The notes beneath the pieces are model-generated. The model was not told the DNA's origin and searched no databases. It saw only the letters and a list, made by a program, of their open reading frames with translations. Positions 25,438 through 33,236 of a stretch of 64,000 nucleotides of DNA are shown one piece after another (within the stretch, counting starts at the first letter, position 1; each line of letters starts with the position of its first letter). Source of the stretch: an uncultured Pelagimonas sp. (GTDB taxonomy: Bacteria; Pseudomonadota; Alphaproteobacteria; Rhodobacterales; Rhodobacteraceae); contig CANMIH010000001.1 of assembly GCA_947497905.1 (NCBI GenBank), positions 620,001 to 684,000 of the forward strand, written 5' to 3'. Made by a program: the position numbers and the translations under genes.

Positions 25438-26289
25438 ATGCGTGGATCTGAACTCGTGGCGCGTGGCACGGCTCGGCTTGTTGAGGCGGGGGTGCCAGAT
25501 GCCGGGCGAGATGCGCGCCGTCTATTGGCGCATGTGCTGAAGGTGGCTCCGGGTCGGTTGACCCTGTTTCTGCCGGAAGAGATCTCACAGGAGCTACAGA
25601 TCCTGTTTGACGCAGTGATTGAACGTCGTGCCGCGCGCGTGCCAGTGAGCCATCTGACCGGGCACCGACAGTTTTATGGGCGCGAGTTTCAGGTGACGTC
25701 AGATGTGCTTGACCCGCGTCCAGAGACCGAAACGCTGATCGAAGCGGCCTTGGCCGAACCCTTTGGCACGGTCCTGGATCTGGGCACCGGATCGGGATGC
25801 ATTTTGCTGACGCTTCTGGCAGAGCGGGCGGACTGTATTGGTGTTGGTGTTGATTTAAGCGCGCAGGCGCTTGAGGTGGCCAAAGCCAATCGGGATCAGC
25901 TTGATCTGGCTCATCGGGCAGCCTTTGAAGAGGGCAGTTGGTTTGCGCCTTTGGATCAGGTGAAACACCGGTTTGATCTGATCGTCTCAAATCCCCCTTA
26001 CATTGCACTGGATGAGATGGCGGGGCTGTCACCTGAGGTGAGACACCACGAGCCGCGCATGGCGCTCACGGATGAAGGCGATGGTTTGGCGGCTTATCGT
26101 GTGATCTGCGCCGAAGCGGGCGTGTATCTTGTTGAGGGAGGTCGCCTTATGGTGGAGATCGGTCCGACGCAGGGCGAGGCTGTTGCCGAGATGATGCGAC
26201 AGGCCAACCTGACCGGGGTGCGTGTCATTCAGGACCTGGATGGGCGAGATCGCGTGGTTTTGGGGCATTCACCGGCAAAAATACACTGA
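25438..26289 (+). CDS. prmC: release-factor glutamine methyltransferase PrmC
   Basis: A 283-residue SAM-dependent methyltransferase that modifies the GGQ glutamine of release factors. An N-terminal helical substrate-binding domain (about 1-75) precedes the catalytic domain with the SAM loop LDLGTGSGC (near 113-121) and the N-P-P-Y motif at about 184-187. A GAGG box precedes the ATG. The prfA-prmC order is widely conserved. Confidence 0.95.
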   Translation: MRGSELVARGTARLVEAGVPDAGRDARRLLAHVLKVAPGRLTLFLPEEISQELQILFDAVIERRAARVPVSHLTGHRQFYGREFQVTSDVLDPRPETETLIEAALAEPFGTVLDLGTGSGCILLTLLAERADCIGVGVDLSAQALEVAKANRDQLDLAHRAAFEEGSWFAPLDQVKHRFDLIVSNPPYIALDEMAGLSPEVRHHEPRMALTDEGDGLAAYRVICAEAGVYLVEGGRLMVEIGPTQGEAVAEMMRQANLTGVRVIQDLDGRDRVVLGHSPAKIH

Positions 26290-26497
26290 ATTTTATGGCA
26301 AAGGGCGAATTTAACCCCTTTGCCTCTTGTTTCTGCGCGGCGCCTGTGGTTATTCAAGCCTGTCGGAAATGACGATGGCAGGTTTCACTTGCCCGCCCGA
26401 CACCAAGCCACACATCACAGGCGACAGATCCGGATTGGCGCAAGAAGTGCTACAGGGGGTCGCCCGCAGTCGCAAATCAGGCTGGATACAAAAAAGA

Positions 26498-27229
26498 ATG
26501 CGTTCCTCAAAATCCCGTTCGCGGAATAAGAACAACCGCAACCGCAACAATTCGCTGGGCAATGTCGTCAACCGCGTGTTTGACAGCTCTGGCCCCGAAG
26601 GCAAGGTGCGCGGTACCCCGCAACAGATCATAGATAAATACAATCAGCTTGCCCGTGACGCCACTTTGGCGAACGACCGTGTTGCCGCTGAAAACTTTCA
26701 ACAGCACGCCGAGCATTACATGCGGATGCTGAGTGAAGCCCAGAAAGAACAAGACGCACGTCGCGAGCAGCAAGAGCGCGACAACCGGGAACGTCAGGCT
26801 CAGCGTGATCGCGATCGTGCCCAGCGTGAGGCGGATCATCGCGCCCGTGTTGAGGCCGAGACGCCTGTTCAGCCGACACAGCCCGTGCATGTGCCCAGCG
26901 AACAGCCGGATGTTCTGGATGTGGTGACGCCCGAAGACGACACCGGTCTGGTCGAAACCCCGGAAAGCCGTGGTGATGCGCAGCCAGAGCTGCCGATGCC
27001 CAGTGCGCCCGAAGCGGCTCCGGTGGTTGAACAGCCCGCGCCAGCAGCAGAAGCCGAGGCGCCCAAGCCTGCCCGTAAACCTCGCGCGCCTCGTAAGAAG
27101 CCCGAGGCCAGCGGTGAGGAGAAACCCAAGGCACCGCGCAAGCCGCGCGCCCCGCGCAAAAAGCCCGAGCCCAAAGCTGAGGCACCGTCGCCTGCACCGG
27201 ACGCACCTGCGCCGGATGCAGCAGAGTAA
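26498..27229 (+). CDS. DUF4167 family protein with a Lys/Pro/Ala-rich tail
   Basis: The start at 26498 gives a 243-residue protein beginning MRSSKSRSRNKNNRNRNN, a basic low-complexity stretch. The DUF4167 core follows, with V-F-D-S-S-G-P-E-G-K-V-R-G-T and HAEHYMRM near residues 20-85, then a highly charged region and a C-terminus of repeated KPRAPRKKPE units. This composition suggests nucleic-acid binding. The family is typical of alphaproteobacteria and often lies downstream of prmC; its function is not established. A strong terminator follows. Confidence 0.85.
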   Translation: MRSSKSRSRNKNNRNRNNSLGNVVNRVFDSSGPEGKVRGTPQQIIDKYNQLARDATLANDRVAAENFQQHAEHYMRMLSEAQKEQDARREQQERDNRERQAQRDRDRAQREADHRARVEAETPVQPTQPVHVPSEQPDVLDVVTPEDDTGLVETPESRGDAQPELPMPSAPEAAPVVEQPAPAAEAEAPKPARKPRAPRKKPEASGEEKPKAPRKPRAPRKKPEPKAEAPSPAPDAPAPDAAE

Positions 27230-27252
27230 GGCCCAGCGCCTGGAAAGATTTG

Positions 27253-27280
27253 ACCCCTGCCGGAAACGGCGGGGGTTTTT
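27253..27280 (+). terminator. terminator of the prfA-prmC-DUF4167 unit
   Basis: A nine-base stem (CCCCTGCCG with CGGCGGGGG, one G-T pair), GAAA loop and five T, 24 bases after the DUF4167 stop. Its T run touches the stop codon of the convergent LysR gene. Confidence 0.9.
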
Positions 27281-28223
27281 ACTTTTGTGATGTTGGCGTG
27301 GTGCGGCTGTATTGTTTACGCCCAACGTGAGGCGGGCCGACCCAGGCCTTTTGATCCCAGTGCGCCAGTTGTTCCAGAACCCAATTCTGCACCGGACCCG
27401 TCACGGGTTTGTTGGAGGTGACGACGCCAACCGTGTCGAGGATGGCGTTTTGTTCAAATGCATATTCCATCACGGCCAATGTCCCATCTGTGACGAGCTC
27501 TGTGACCATATCCACCGGGCATTCAGCCCAACCCAAACCAGAGACAACACACTCAAGCTGTGTCTGCGGGTCTTCAACTGTCCAGATTTTTGGACTGAGC
27601 GCGCGACGGGTTGTGGGCACATCCGGGCCTGAGGGCCCAACAATATGCCGGTGCCGTTTCAGATCTCCGCGTGAGATTTCCCGGGGCACCGAAAGCGGAT
27701 GATCCGATTTGCAGACAGGCACCAAGCGCTGAAACCCAATGCCACGGGTGCGAAACCCGCCCTCCATACGATCCGCACCGGTGATCAGAGCCAGATCCAC
27801 CTGAGAGGTCCGAAGCGCAGAGACAATTGCCGGGCGCGGGAGGTGGGCGAAATTAAGCTCGATGGTCGGAAAGATCTCGGCAATCCGCGCCACCAGGTCC
27901 CACATACGCGGCACCATGAGACCCTGTTCAACAAACAGAGAAAACCTTGGTTCGGCCTGATCGTTGAGCGCCTGCGCATCCACGTGAAGCGCGTTGACCT
28001 CTTCCAGGACAGATTGCGCATGACGCAAAAGCCGTGTGCCGGCTTCTGTCAACTCCGGGCGATAGCCGGTGCGGTCAAAGAGGCTGATGTCTAGGTCGAT
28101 TTCCAGATTGGAAATTGCTGTGCTGACGGCCGATTGCGCCTTTCCCAATCTTCGGGCCGCTGCGGAAAACGATCCGGTTTCTACAGCCGCGACAAAGGCT
28201 TGGAGCTGTTCAAAATCTGCCAT
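27279..28223 (-). CDS. LysR-family transcriptional regulator
   Basis: A 314-residue LysR regulator. The N-terminal winged helix-turn-helix spans residues 1-60 (FEQLQAFVAAVETGSFSAA, then SAVSTAISNLEIDL), followed by a linker helix and a two-lobed effector domain from about 90. It is divergent from a periplasmic tyrosine phosphatase gene (94 bases between starts), its likely but unproven target. The effector cannot be read from the sequence. The C-terminal tail after about residue 295 is basic and longer than usual. Confidence 0.9.
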   Translation of the reverse strand: MADFEQLQAFVAAVETGSFSAAARRLGKAQSAVSTAISNLEIDLDISLFDRTGYRPELTEAGTRLLRHAQSVLEEVNALHVDAQALNDQAEPRFSLFVEQGLMVPRMWDLVARIAEIFPTIELNFAHLPRPAIVSALRTSQVDLALITGADRMEGGFRTRGIGFQRLVPVCKSDHPLSVPREISRGDLKRHRHIVGPSGPDVPTTRRALSPKIWTVEDPQTQLECVVSGLGWAECPVDMVTELVTDGTLAVMEYAFEQNAILDTVGVVTSNKPVTGPVQNWVLEQLAHWDQKAWVGPPHVGRKQYSRTTPTSQK

Positions 28224-28317
28224 GCCTCATCTCTATCAGACAATCAGATAGAGACCAACTTTCTATACCCAAATTTTCGGTGGATACGCGGCGTGACACC
28301 ATCGTTTCGGAGACAAT

Positions 28318-29226
28318 ATGCAAATGACGAACACCTATATCGCTGTGGGGCTGTTGTGCCTCGCACCCCTGACCGCCACTGCACAGGAGGCGGCCTGCGC
28401 GACGCAGCTGGATATCGATATGCCTGCGGCTTGTAATCAGATAGAACTGTCTCATCCCGTAGGAGCCTTGAGCAATTTCCGCGAGCTTGTGACCCCGGAT
28501 CAGGGCATCAAGCCCGGGGTGCTCTTTCGCTCAGATCAGTTGGATGCCCTGACCCCGGCGGACCAAGCATATCTCGAAGCGCAGGGCATTGAGACGATCA
28601 TCGACCTGCGCGCGCCAGATGAGCTTGCAACGCATCCCAACAAACCGCTGCAGGGCGTGGATTTTAACGTCAATCTTCCGATTGGATCGGATCCTGCAGA
28701 TATTGCCAAGATCATGCCGGTTGAGGTCGCCGAGCGGATCCGGCCGCTTTGGTTTGAGGGCAAATTCCATGAAATTGATCAGCTGTTGTCCGATCATGAC
28801 GTCGACCTCGCGGCAATCCGCATAGACCGCTATCGCGATTTTGGAACCGATTTCAGCACTCAGGTGTCGCGCTTCCTGCATATCCTGGCAGACGACAGCA
28901 GCTATCCGGTCCTCTTCCATTGTGCCGGAGGCAAAGACCGGACGGGGTACCTCGCCGCAGTGACATTGCTGGTGTTGGGGTACTCAGAAGAAGATGCTTT
29001 GAGAGATTACCTGACCACCAATCTTTTCACCTTTGGTGAGTTGGAAAAACTGGTGGGGCACGGGCCCAAATCCCTGCGGCCCGCTTTTGGTGCACACCCG
29101 GAACAGATGCAGGCCGCGCTTCAGGCGGTCAAAGACCAATATGGATCCTTCGAGACCTATCGCCGTGATGTGCTCAAAATCTCGGATGCCGAGGTTGCGG
29201 CAATTCGGAGCAACCTCTTGCGCTAG
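28318..29226 (+). CDS. periplasmic tyrosine-protein phosphatase-like protein
   Basis: A 302-residue exported protein: signal peptide ending near A-T-A-Q (residue 23), then a dual-specificity-type phosphatase with the P-loop HCAGGKDRTG at 201-210 (nucleophile C202, R208). Earlier segments SNFRELVT and V-L-F-R-S-D-Q-L and the I-D-L-R-A-P-D-E stretch match the Y_phosphatase3 (MptpB-like) family, whose members can act on phosphoinositides or phosphotyrosine. A periplasmic location is unusual for signalling and suggests an extracellular or lipid substrate; this is inference. Divergent LysR gene upstream, terminator downstream. Confidence 0.86.
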   Translation: MQMTNTYIAVGLLCLAPLTATAQEAACATQLDIDMPAACNQIELSHPVGALSNFRELVTPDQGIKPGVLFRSDQLDALTPADQAYLEAQGIETIIDLRAPDELATHPNKPLQGVDFNVNLPIGSDPADIAKIMPVEVAERIRPLWFEGKFHEIDQLLSDHDVDLAAIRIDRYRDFGTDFSTQVSRFLHILADDSSYPVLFHCAGGKDRTGYLAAVTLLVLGYSEEDALRDYLTTNLFTFGELEKLVGHGPKSLRPAFGAHPEQMQAALQAVKDQYGSFETYRRDVLKISDAEVAAIRSNLLR

Positions 29227-29240
29227 GTTTCTGCGCAATG

Positions 29241-29280
29241 GCGCCCGGTCTACTCCGGGCGCAGCCTGATCAGGTTTTTT
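29241..29280 (+). terminator. terminator of the phosphatase gene
   Basis: A perfect eight-base stem GCGCCCGG/CCGGGCGC with a six-base loop (29241-29262), then a small CCTGATCAGG palindrome and six T (29275-29280). The T run lies inside the end of the convergent rsmA gene. Confidence 0.7.
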
Positions 29281-30112
29281 CGAACTGACGGGCCAGCGCG
29301 CAGAAGGCCTCAAGCGAGACCTGTTCGGCCCGTTCAGTCGGTTTGATGCCCGCGGCAACCAACCGATCCTCCACATCCGGGGCCAGCCCTTTCAGCGCAG
29401 CCCGCAGCATCTTGCGGCGCTGGTTAAAGGCCTTGGCCACCACACGTTCCAGAACCTTGGCATCGGCGGGATAACGTGGCTCTGGCAGGGCGGTGAGATG
29501 CACCACGGCGGAATGCACTTTGGGTGGAGGTGAAAAGGCCTCGGGCGGCAGGGTCAGGGCAATGCGGGCATCGGTGCGCCACTGCGACAGGATCGCCAGA
29601 CGCCCATAGGTTTTTGAGCCGGGCTGCGCCGTGATGCGCTCCGCCACTTCCTTCTGAAACATCAAAGTCAGTGAGTTCCAGACCGGGGGCCATTCCTTGG
29701 GCGTCAGCCAGCGGATCAGTAGCTCAGTTCCAACATTGTAGGGCAGATTGGCACAGATCGCGATGGGTGGCGTCAGGTGTTCAAGCGGGTTCACCTCAAG
29801 CGCATCGCCTTCAATCACCTGCAACCGGCCGTCATACAGGTCCGAGATCTGGGCCAGAGCGGGCAGACAGCGGTGGTCTTTCTCAATCGCCAAAACACGG
29901 CGCGCGCCCTCGGCCAAAAGCCCCCGGGTGAGACCTCCGGGGCCGGGGCCCACCTCAAGAACATCGGTGTTTGACAGATCACCGGCAATACGGGCGATGC
30001 GCGAGGTCAGATTGAGATCAAGCAGAAAGTTCTGTCCCAAAGCTTTACGAGCCACAAGCTCGTGGGTCTCGATAACGTCGCGAAGGGGCGGAAGGGAATC
30101 AATCTGGCTCAT
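29270..30112 (-). CDS. rsmA: 16S rRNA dimethyladenosine transferase
   Basis: RsmA (KsgA) dimethylates two adjacent adenosines in helix 45 of 16S rRNA. The 280-residue protein shows [10 protein letters not shown], the SAM motif [12 protein letters not shown], and the catalytic N-L-P-Y ([11 protein letters not shown]). In many proteobacteria it follows pdxA in the lptD-surA-pdxA-rsmA cluster. Here it is separated from pdxA by about 2.1 kb holding a TetR regulator and a hydrolase, so it may need its own promoter or read-through. Confidence 0.96.
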   Translation of the reverse strand: MSQIDSLPPLRDVIETHELVARKALGQNFLLDLNLTSRIARIAGDLSNTDVLEVGPGPGGLTRGLLAEGARRVLAIEKDHRCLPALAQISDLYDGRLQVIEGDALEVNPLEHLTPPIAICANLPYNVGTELLIRWLTPKEWPPVWNSLTLMFQKEVAERITAQPGSKTYGRLAILSQWRTDARIALTLPPEAFSPPPKVHSAVVHLTALPEPRYPADAKVLERVVAKAFNQRRKMLRAALKGLAPDVEDRLVAAGIKPTERAEQVSLEAFCALARQFEKT

Positions 30113-30270
30113 ACGGGCGTTTTAAGCGCTATTGCCCGAGAGGGACAGGGGCAGTGGGATGCGGGAGCGCGCAGATCGCAAAGGGAGACTTATGTGTGGG
30201 AAGCTAGCACTGTAGGTCCAGCCCTCAGGCGTCGGCTTTGCAGGACCTTGCTGCCATCCGCGCCTTTCTA

Positions 30271-30876
30271 TCAAATGTCCGTTTTGTAGTGCGCCATGAA
30301 CATCGCGACACAGTCGTCCAGTACTTCCTTCGGCGTTGGGGTTTCGCCAAGAAAAAACTCTGGCCAGAAGTAGAAGTTCTTTACCAGCGCCAGAAGCTGG
30401 CTGGTGGCGTAGGCGGGGTCAGTTTGGCGGATCACTCCGGCCTGCATTGCCTCGCTGATCAGAAGCGTGATGGGATAGTCGTGGGTTTCGCTCTCGCTGA
30501 AAAACGCGCGGGAGCGATCCAGGTCACGGATCAGTTCGGAAATAACCATGCGGTTCAGGCCGAGGGCGGTCTCATCGGTGATGACCTCCACGTAACGCCA
30601 TAGCGCGTCTTTCAACTGTTCGACAAAGTCACGGTCAGGATCATAGGACACCGGTTCCATGCGGCGGTTCTGTTCGAGCATGATCTCCGAAATCGCCTCA
30701 AACAATGCTTCTTTGCTCTCGAAGTGATTGTAGAGCGTGCGACTCGATACACTCGCTTTTTTGGCGATCGACGTGGTCTTGGCCCCCAGAAACCCCTGTT
30801 CACGGAACTCATCGATCGCAGCATCGATGATATCTTTTCTTTTCTTTTCAGTGCGTTTCACGGTTTTCGCCTCCAT
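30271..30876 (-). CDS. TetR/AcrR-family transcriptional regulator
   Basis: A 201-residue repressor from the ATG at 30876. The helix-turn-helix is at about residues 33-52 (KTTSIAKKASVSSRTLYNHF), with a helical ligand domain after it. No ribosome binding site precedes the ATG; a TATATT at 30885-30890 would start transcription almost at the ATG, so the mRNA may be leaderless. Two operator-like repeats AAGTAAA-N8-TTTAC lie immediately upstream, between it and the divergent hydrolase gene, indicating autoregulation and control of the hydrolase. The gene pair interrupts the pdxA-rsmA junction. Confidence 0.9.
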   Translation of the reverse strand: MEAKTVKRTEKKRKDIIDAAIDEFREQGFLGAKTTSIAKKASVSSRTLYNHFESKEALFEAISEIMLEQNRRMEPVSYDPDRDFVEQLKDALWRYVEVITDETALGLNRMVISELIRDLDRSRAFFSESETHDYPITLLISEAMQAGVIRQTDPAYATSQLLALVKNFYFWPEFFLGETPTPKEVLDDCVAMFMAHYKTDI

Positions 30877-30898
30877 AAGTAAAAAATATAGTTTACAT
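30877..30898. promoter_or_regulatory. TetR operator candidate 1
   Basis: AAGTAAA (30877-30883), eight bases, then TTTACAT (30892-30898): inverted GTAAA/TTTAC half-sites. It abuts the TetR start codon and covers a possible -10 element of that gene. Confidence 0.7.
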
Positions 30899-30916
30899 TT
30901 TGCGCCTCCCCACAAT

Positions 30917-30938
30917 AAGTAAATGAGGAAGTTTACTT
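30917..30938. promoter_or_regulatory. TetR operator candidate 2
   Basis: AAGTAAA (30917-30923), eight bases, then TTTACTT (30932-30938), a perfect 7-bp inverted repeat with the same geometry as candidate 1 and 40 bp from it centre to centre (about four helical turns). It sits 37 bases before the hydrolase start. Confidence 0.75.
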
Positions 30939-30974
30939 TAGCAACTTCTAACACAACGCCTGAAAACGCGGACC

Positions 30975-32042
30975 ATGACAATGATCAAACTCACAAGACG
31001 CCACATTATCCAATCCGCCCCTGTTGCCTCCCTGATGACCCTTTGGGGCCGGAGCGCAACCGCCAAGCAACCATCACCTCCCATCCATGCAGGAGACACA
31101 GACATGACCTTCAAACCCGGCACAAACCCCGTCACCTTCAAATCCTTTGGTCTCGATCTTGTAGGAGACCTGTACCTGCCCGAGGATTTCGATCCGGCCA
31201 AAACGTACAAAGCCATTGTGGGGGCAAGCCCCTTCCCACAGGTCAAAGACCAGATCCCTGCGACCTACGGCCCAGAAATGGTGGCCCGCGGCTTCATCTA
31301 TCTTGGTTTCGATTACATGGGCATGGGCTCTTCCCCGGCGCTGCCCGGTGAGCACATGAAATCGCGCTATATGTTCCGCTTGATCGAAAACACCTGGGAT
31401 GCCGTTTCCTATCTTGGAACCCTGCCTTTTGTCGAAGAAATCTACGGTCTCGGAGTCTGTCAGGGCGGCTCAATCATCGCATCTGCCGCCGTAACAGACC
31501 ACCGTATCAAGAAAATCGCCTTGGTCTCGGGTATGATGGCCGCAGATGCCTTCCAGTGGACAGATCCGAACATGGCCCACCAGATGATCGCTGCAGCAAA
31601 TACGTCGAAGCAGAAAATGTATGAAACCGGTGAGCCGGTGTATGTTGATACCTTTGGTCTGGATGATGAGATTTCCCGTGAGGATTTTGTTGCGGCAGCG
31701 CCATTCCCCTCCATGGCTGAGGCAAGCTACGACTACTATGGTCGCACCGGGGTCAAAGGGCCGGAAGCGGTTCCGAATTTCTCGAACATGCACATAGCAG
31801 ACCAGAGCATGCAGTCCCTGTTTTCCCTAGCGGAAGCCTATGCTGACAAGATCACCCAGCCCACGCTGACGATCTATAGCTCCACCGCCTTCACCGCACC
31901 GTGCTCCACCCAGTTTGTCGAGAAGCTGACCAACGAGCATAAAGAGTTGGCCTTTGACGAATTTGGCCACGTGGATTTCTACTACGAGCCCGAAGCCGTC
32001 AAAGCCTCGACCGACGCGGCGGCCGCGTTCTTCAACGCGTAA
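30975..32042 (+). CDS. alpha/beta hydrolase with a cysteine nucleophile, possibly Tat-exported
   Basis: A 355-residue alpha/beta hydrolase. The nucleophile elbow reads G-V-C-Q-G (C162) instead of the usual G-x-S-x-G, as in dienelactone-hydrolase-like enzymes; the catalytic His is in FGHVDFY near residue 330. The N-terminus (KLTRRHIIQ, a hydrophobic stretch, then S-A-T-A) looks like a twin-arginine signal. However, a strong AGGAG box at 31091-31095 precedes an in-frame ATG at 31104 (residue 44), which would yield a cytoplasmic form. Either or both starts may be used. Its promoter shares operators with the divergent TetR gene. Substrate unknown. Confidence 0.82.
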   Translation: MTMIKLTRRHIIQSAPVASLMTLWGRSATAKQPSPPIHAGDTDMTFKPGTNPVTFKSFGLDLVGDLYLPEDFDPAKTYKAIVGASPFPQVKDQIPATYGPEMVARGFIYLGFDYMGMGSSPALPGEHMKSRYMFRLIENTWDAVSYLGTLPFVEEIYGLGVCQGGSIIASAAVTDHRIKKIALVSGMMAADAFQWTDPNMAHQMIAAANTSKQKMYETGEPVYVDTFGLDDEISREDFVAAAPFPSMAEASYDYYGRTGVKGPEAVPNFSNMHIADQSMQSLFSLAEAYADKITQPTLTIYSSTAFTAPCSTQFVEKLTNEHKELAFDEFGHVDFYYEPEAVKASTDAAAAFFNA

Positions 32043-32049
32043 ACCGATT

Positions 32050-32081
32050 GGGTAGAGGTCGTGCTTCTACGACTTCTACCC
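32050..32081 (+). terminator. hairpin after the hydrolase gene
   Basis: A 13-bp stem (GGGTAGAGGTCGT with ACGACTTCTACCC, one G-T pair) and a six-base loop, seven bases after the stop. The T run is missing (GTTCTC), so termination is weak or the hairpin protects the 3' end. The remaining 177 bases to pdxA hold no gene that I can see. Confidence 0.55.
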
Positions 32082-32258
32082 GTTCTCATCAAGAAAACGG
32101 ACCTGTGAGGCCTCGCAGTATCCGTCAAAACGCGCTATTTTCGGACCTTCGCCGAACCTTGAGTGGATGTCGGCATAGATCTGTTCCTCGCTCTTAGACT
32201 TCCACTGAATAGCCGCTATTTGGTGCCTGACGGGAAGAATAGCGGGCCGATTTCGACC

Positions 32259-33236
32259 TTAGTTTCTCGACAGTTTTGCGGCCAGTTTCAGCGCTTCGAT
32301 GGTCGAGGTGGGGTTGGCTATGCCCTGGCCTGCGATATCAAAGGCGGTGCCGTGGTCCGGGGAGGTTCGGATGAAGGGCAGGCCCAGGGTCACGTTCACC
32401 CCTCGGTCGAAGTCCAGCGTCTTGATCGGGATCAGCGCCTGATCGTGATACATGCAGATCGCCACGTCATACCCCTTGCGGGCGCGGGCGTGAAACATGG
32501 TGTCGGCGGGCAGGGGGCCTGCGATCTCTAGGCCGTCCGCGCGGAGCTTGTCCAGCACAGGGACGATCACCTGCATGTCCTCAAGACCCATGCGGCCACC
32601 TTCCCCGGCGTGGGGGTTCAGGCCCGCAACGGCGATGCGGGGACGTTCCAGACCGAACTGGGTGGTGAGTGCCGTATGGGTGATCCGAATGCGCTTTTCC
32701 AAAAGCGCGGGCGTCAAGGCCGCTGGCACATCTGCGACCGCGATATGGATGGTGACGGGCACCACGCGCAGCTGATCCGAGGCCAGCATCATCACCACCT
32801 CATCCACCCCGCCAAGATGGGCGAGAAATTCGGTGTGACCGGGATAGGCAAAGCCCGCGCCTTCGGCCAAAGCCTGTTTGTGGATCGGCAGAGTACAGAC
32901 CGAAGAGGCCTTGCCCTGTTTGACCAGATCTACTGCGGTTTCAATGGATTGGATGACACCCTTTGCATGGGCGGGCTGGGCCGTGCCACAGATGCGCGGG
33001 CCGTCAAAGGCAAGCGGCAGCACCGGCATGGCCTGCGCGTTCACCTGGGCCACCTCAGACGGATCTGAGATGATGGCATGGGGGGCGGTGCCGGGCAGAT
33101 GTGCCGGATCGCCGATCCAGAAAAATGGGGCCTGTGCGCCGGTAAGACGCCAGGCCGTTTCGGCCAGTTCCGGACCAATCCCCGCCGGTTCACCACAGGT
33201 CAGGGCAATCGGCGGGGGCGTTTGTGTCTCGGTCAT
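32259..33236 (-). CDS. pdxA: 4-hydroxythreonine-4-phosphate dehydrogenase
   Basis: PdxA oxidises 4-phosphohydroxy-L-threonine in the DXP-dependent pyridoxal phosphate pathway. The 325-residue protein carries GEPAGIGPEL near the start, GHTEFLA, GLNPHAGEGG and the metal-binding M-Y-H-D-Q. Its start follows the surA stop directly, with no gap, so the two are co-translated. Downstream, the expected rsmA is displaced by a TetR/hydrolase insertion. Confidence 0.96.
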   Translation of the reverse strand: MTETQTPPPIALTCGEPAGIGPELAETAWRLTGAQAPFFWIGDPAHLPGTAPHAIISDPSEVAQVNAQAMPVLPLAFDGPRICGTAQPAHAKGVIQSIETAVDLVKQGKASSVCTLPIHKQALAEGAGFAYPGHTEFLAHLGGVDEVVMMLASDQLRVVPVTIHIAVADVPAALTPALLEKRIRITHTALTTQFGLERPRIAVAGLNPHAGEGGRMGLEDMQVIVPVLDKLRADGLEIAGPLPADTMFHARARKGYDVAICMYHDQALIPIKTLDFDRGVNVTLGLPFIRTSPDHGTAFDIAGQGIANPTSTIEALKLAAKLSRN

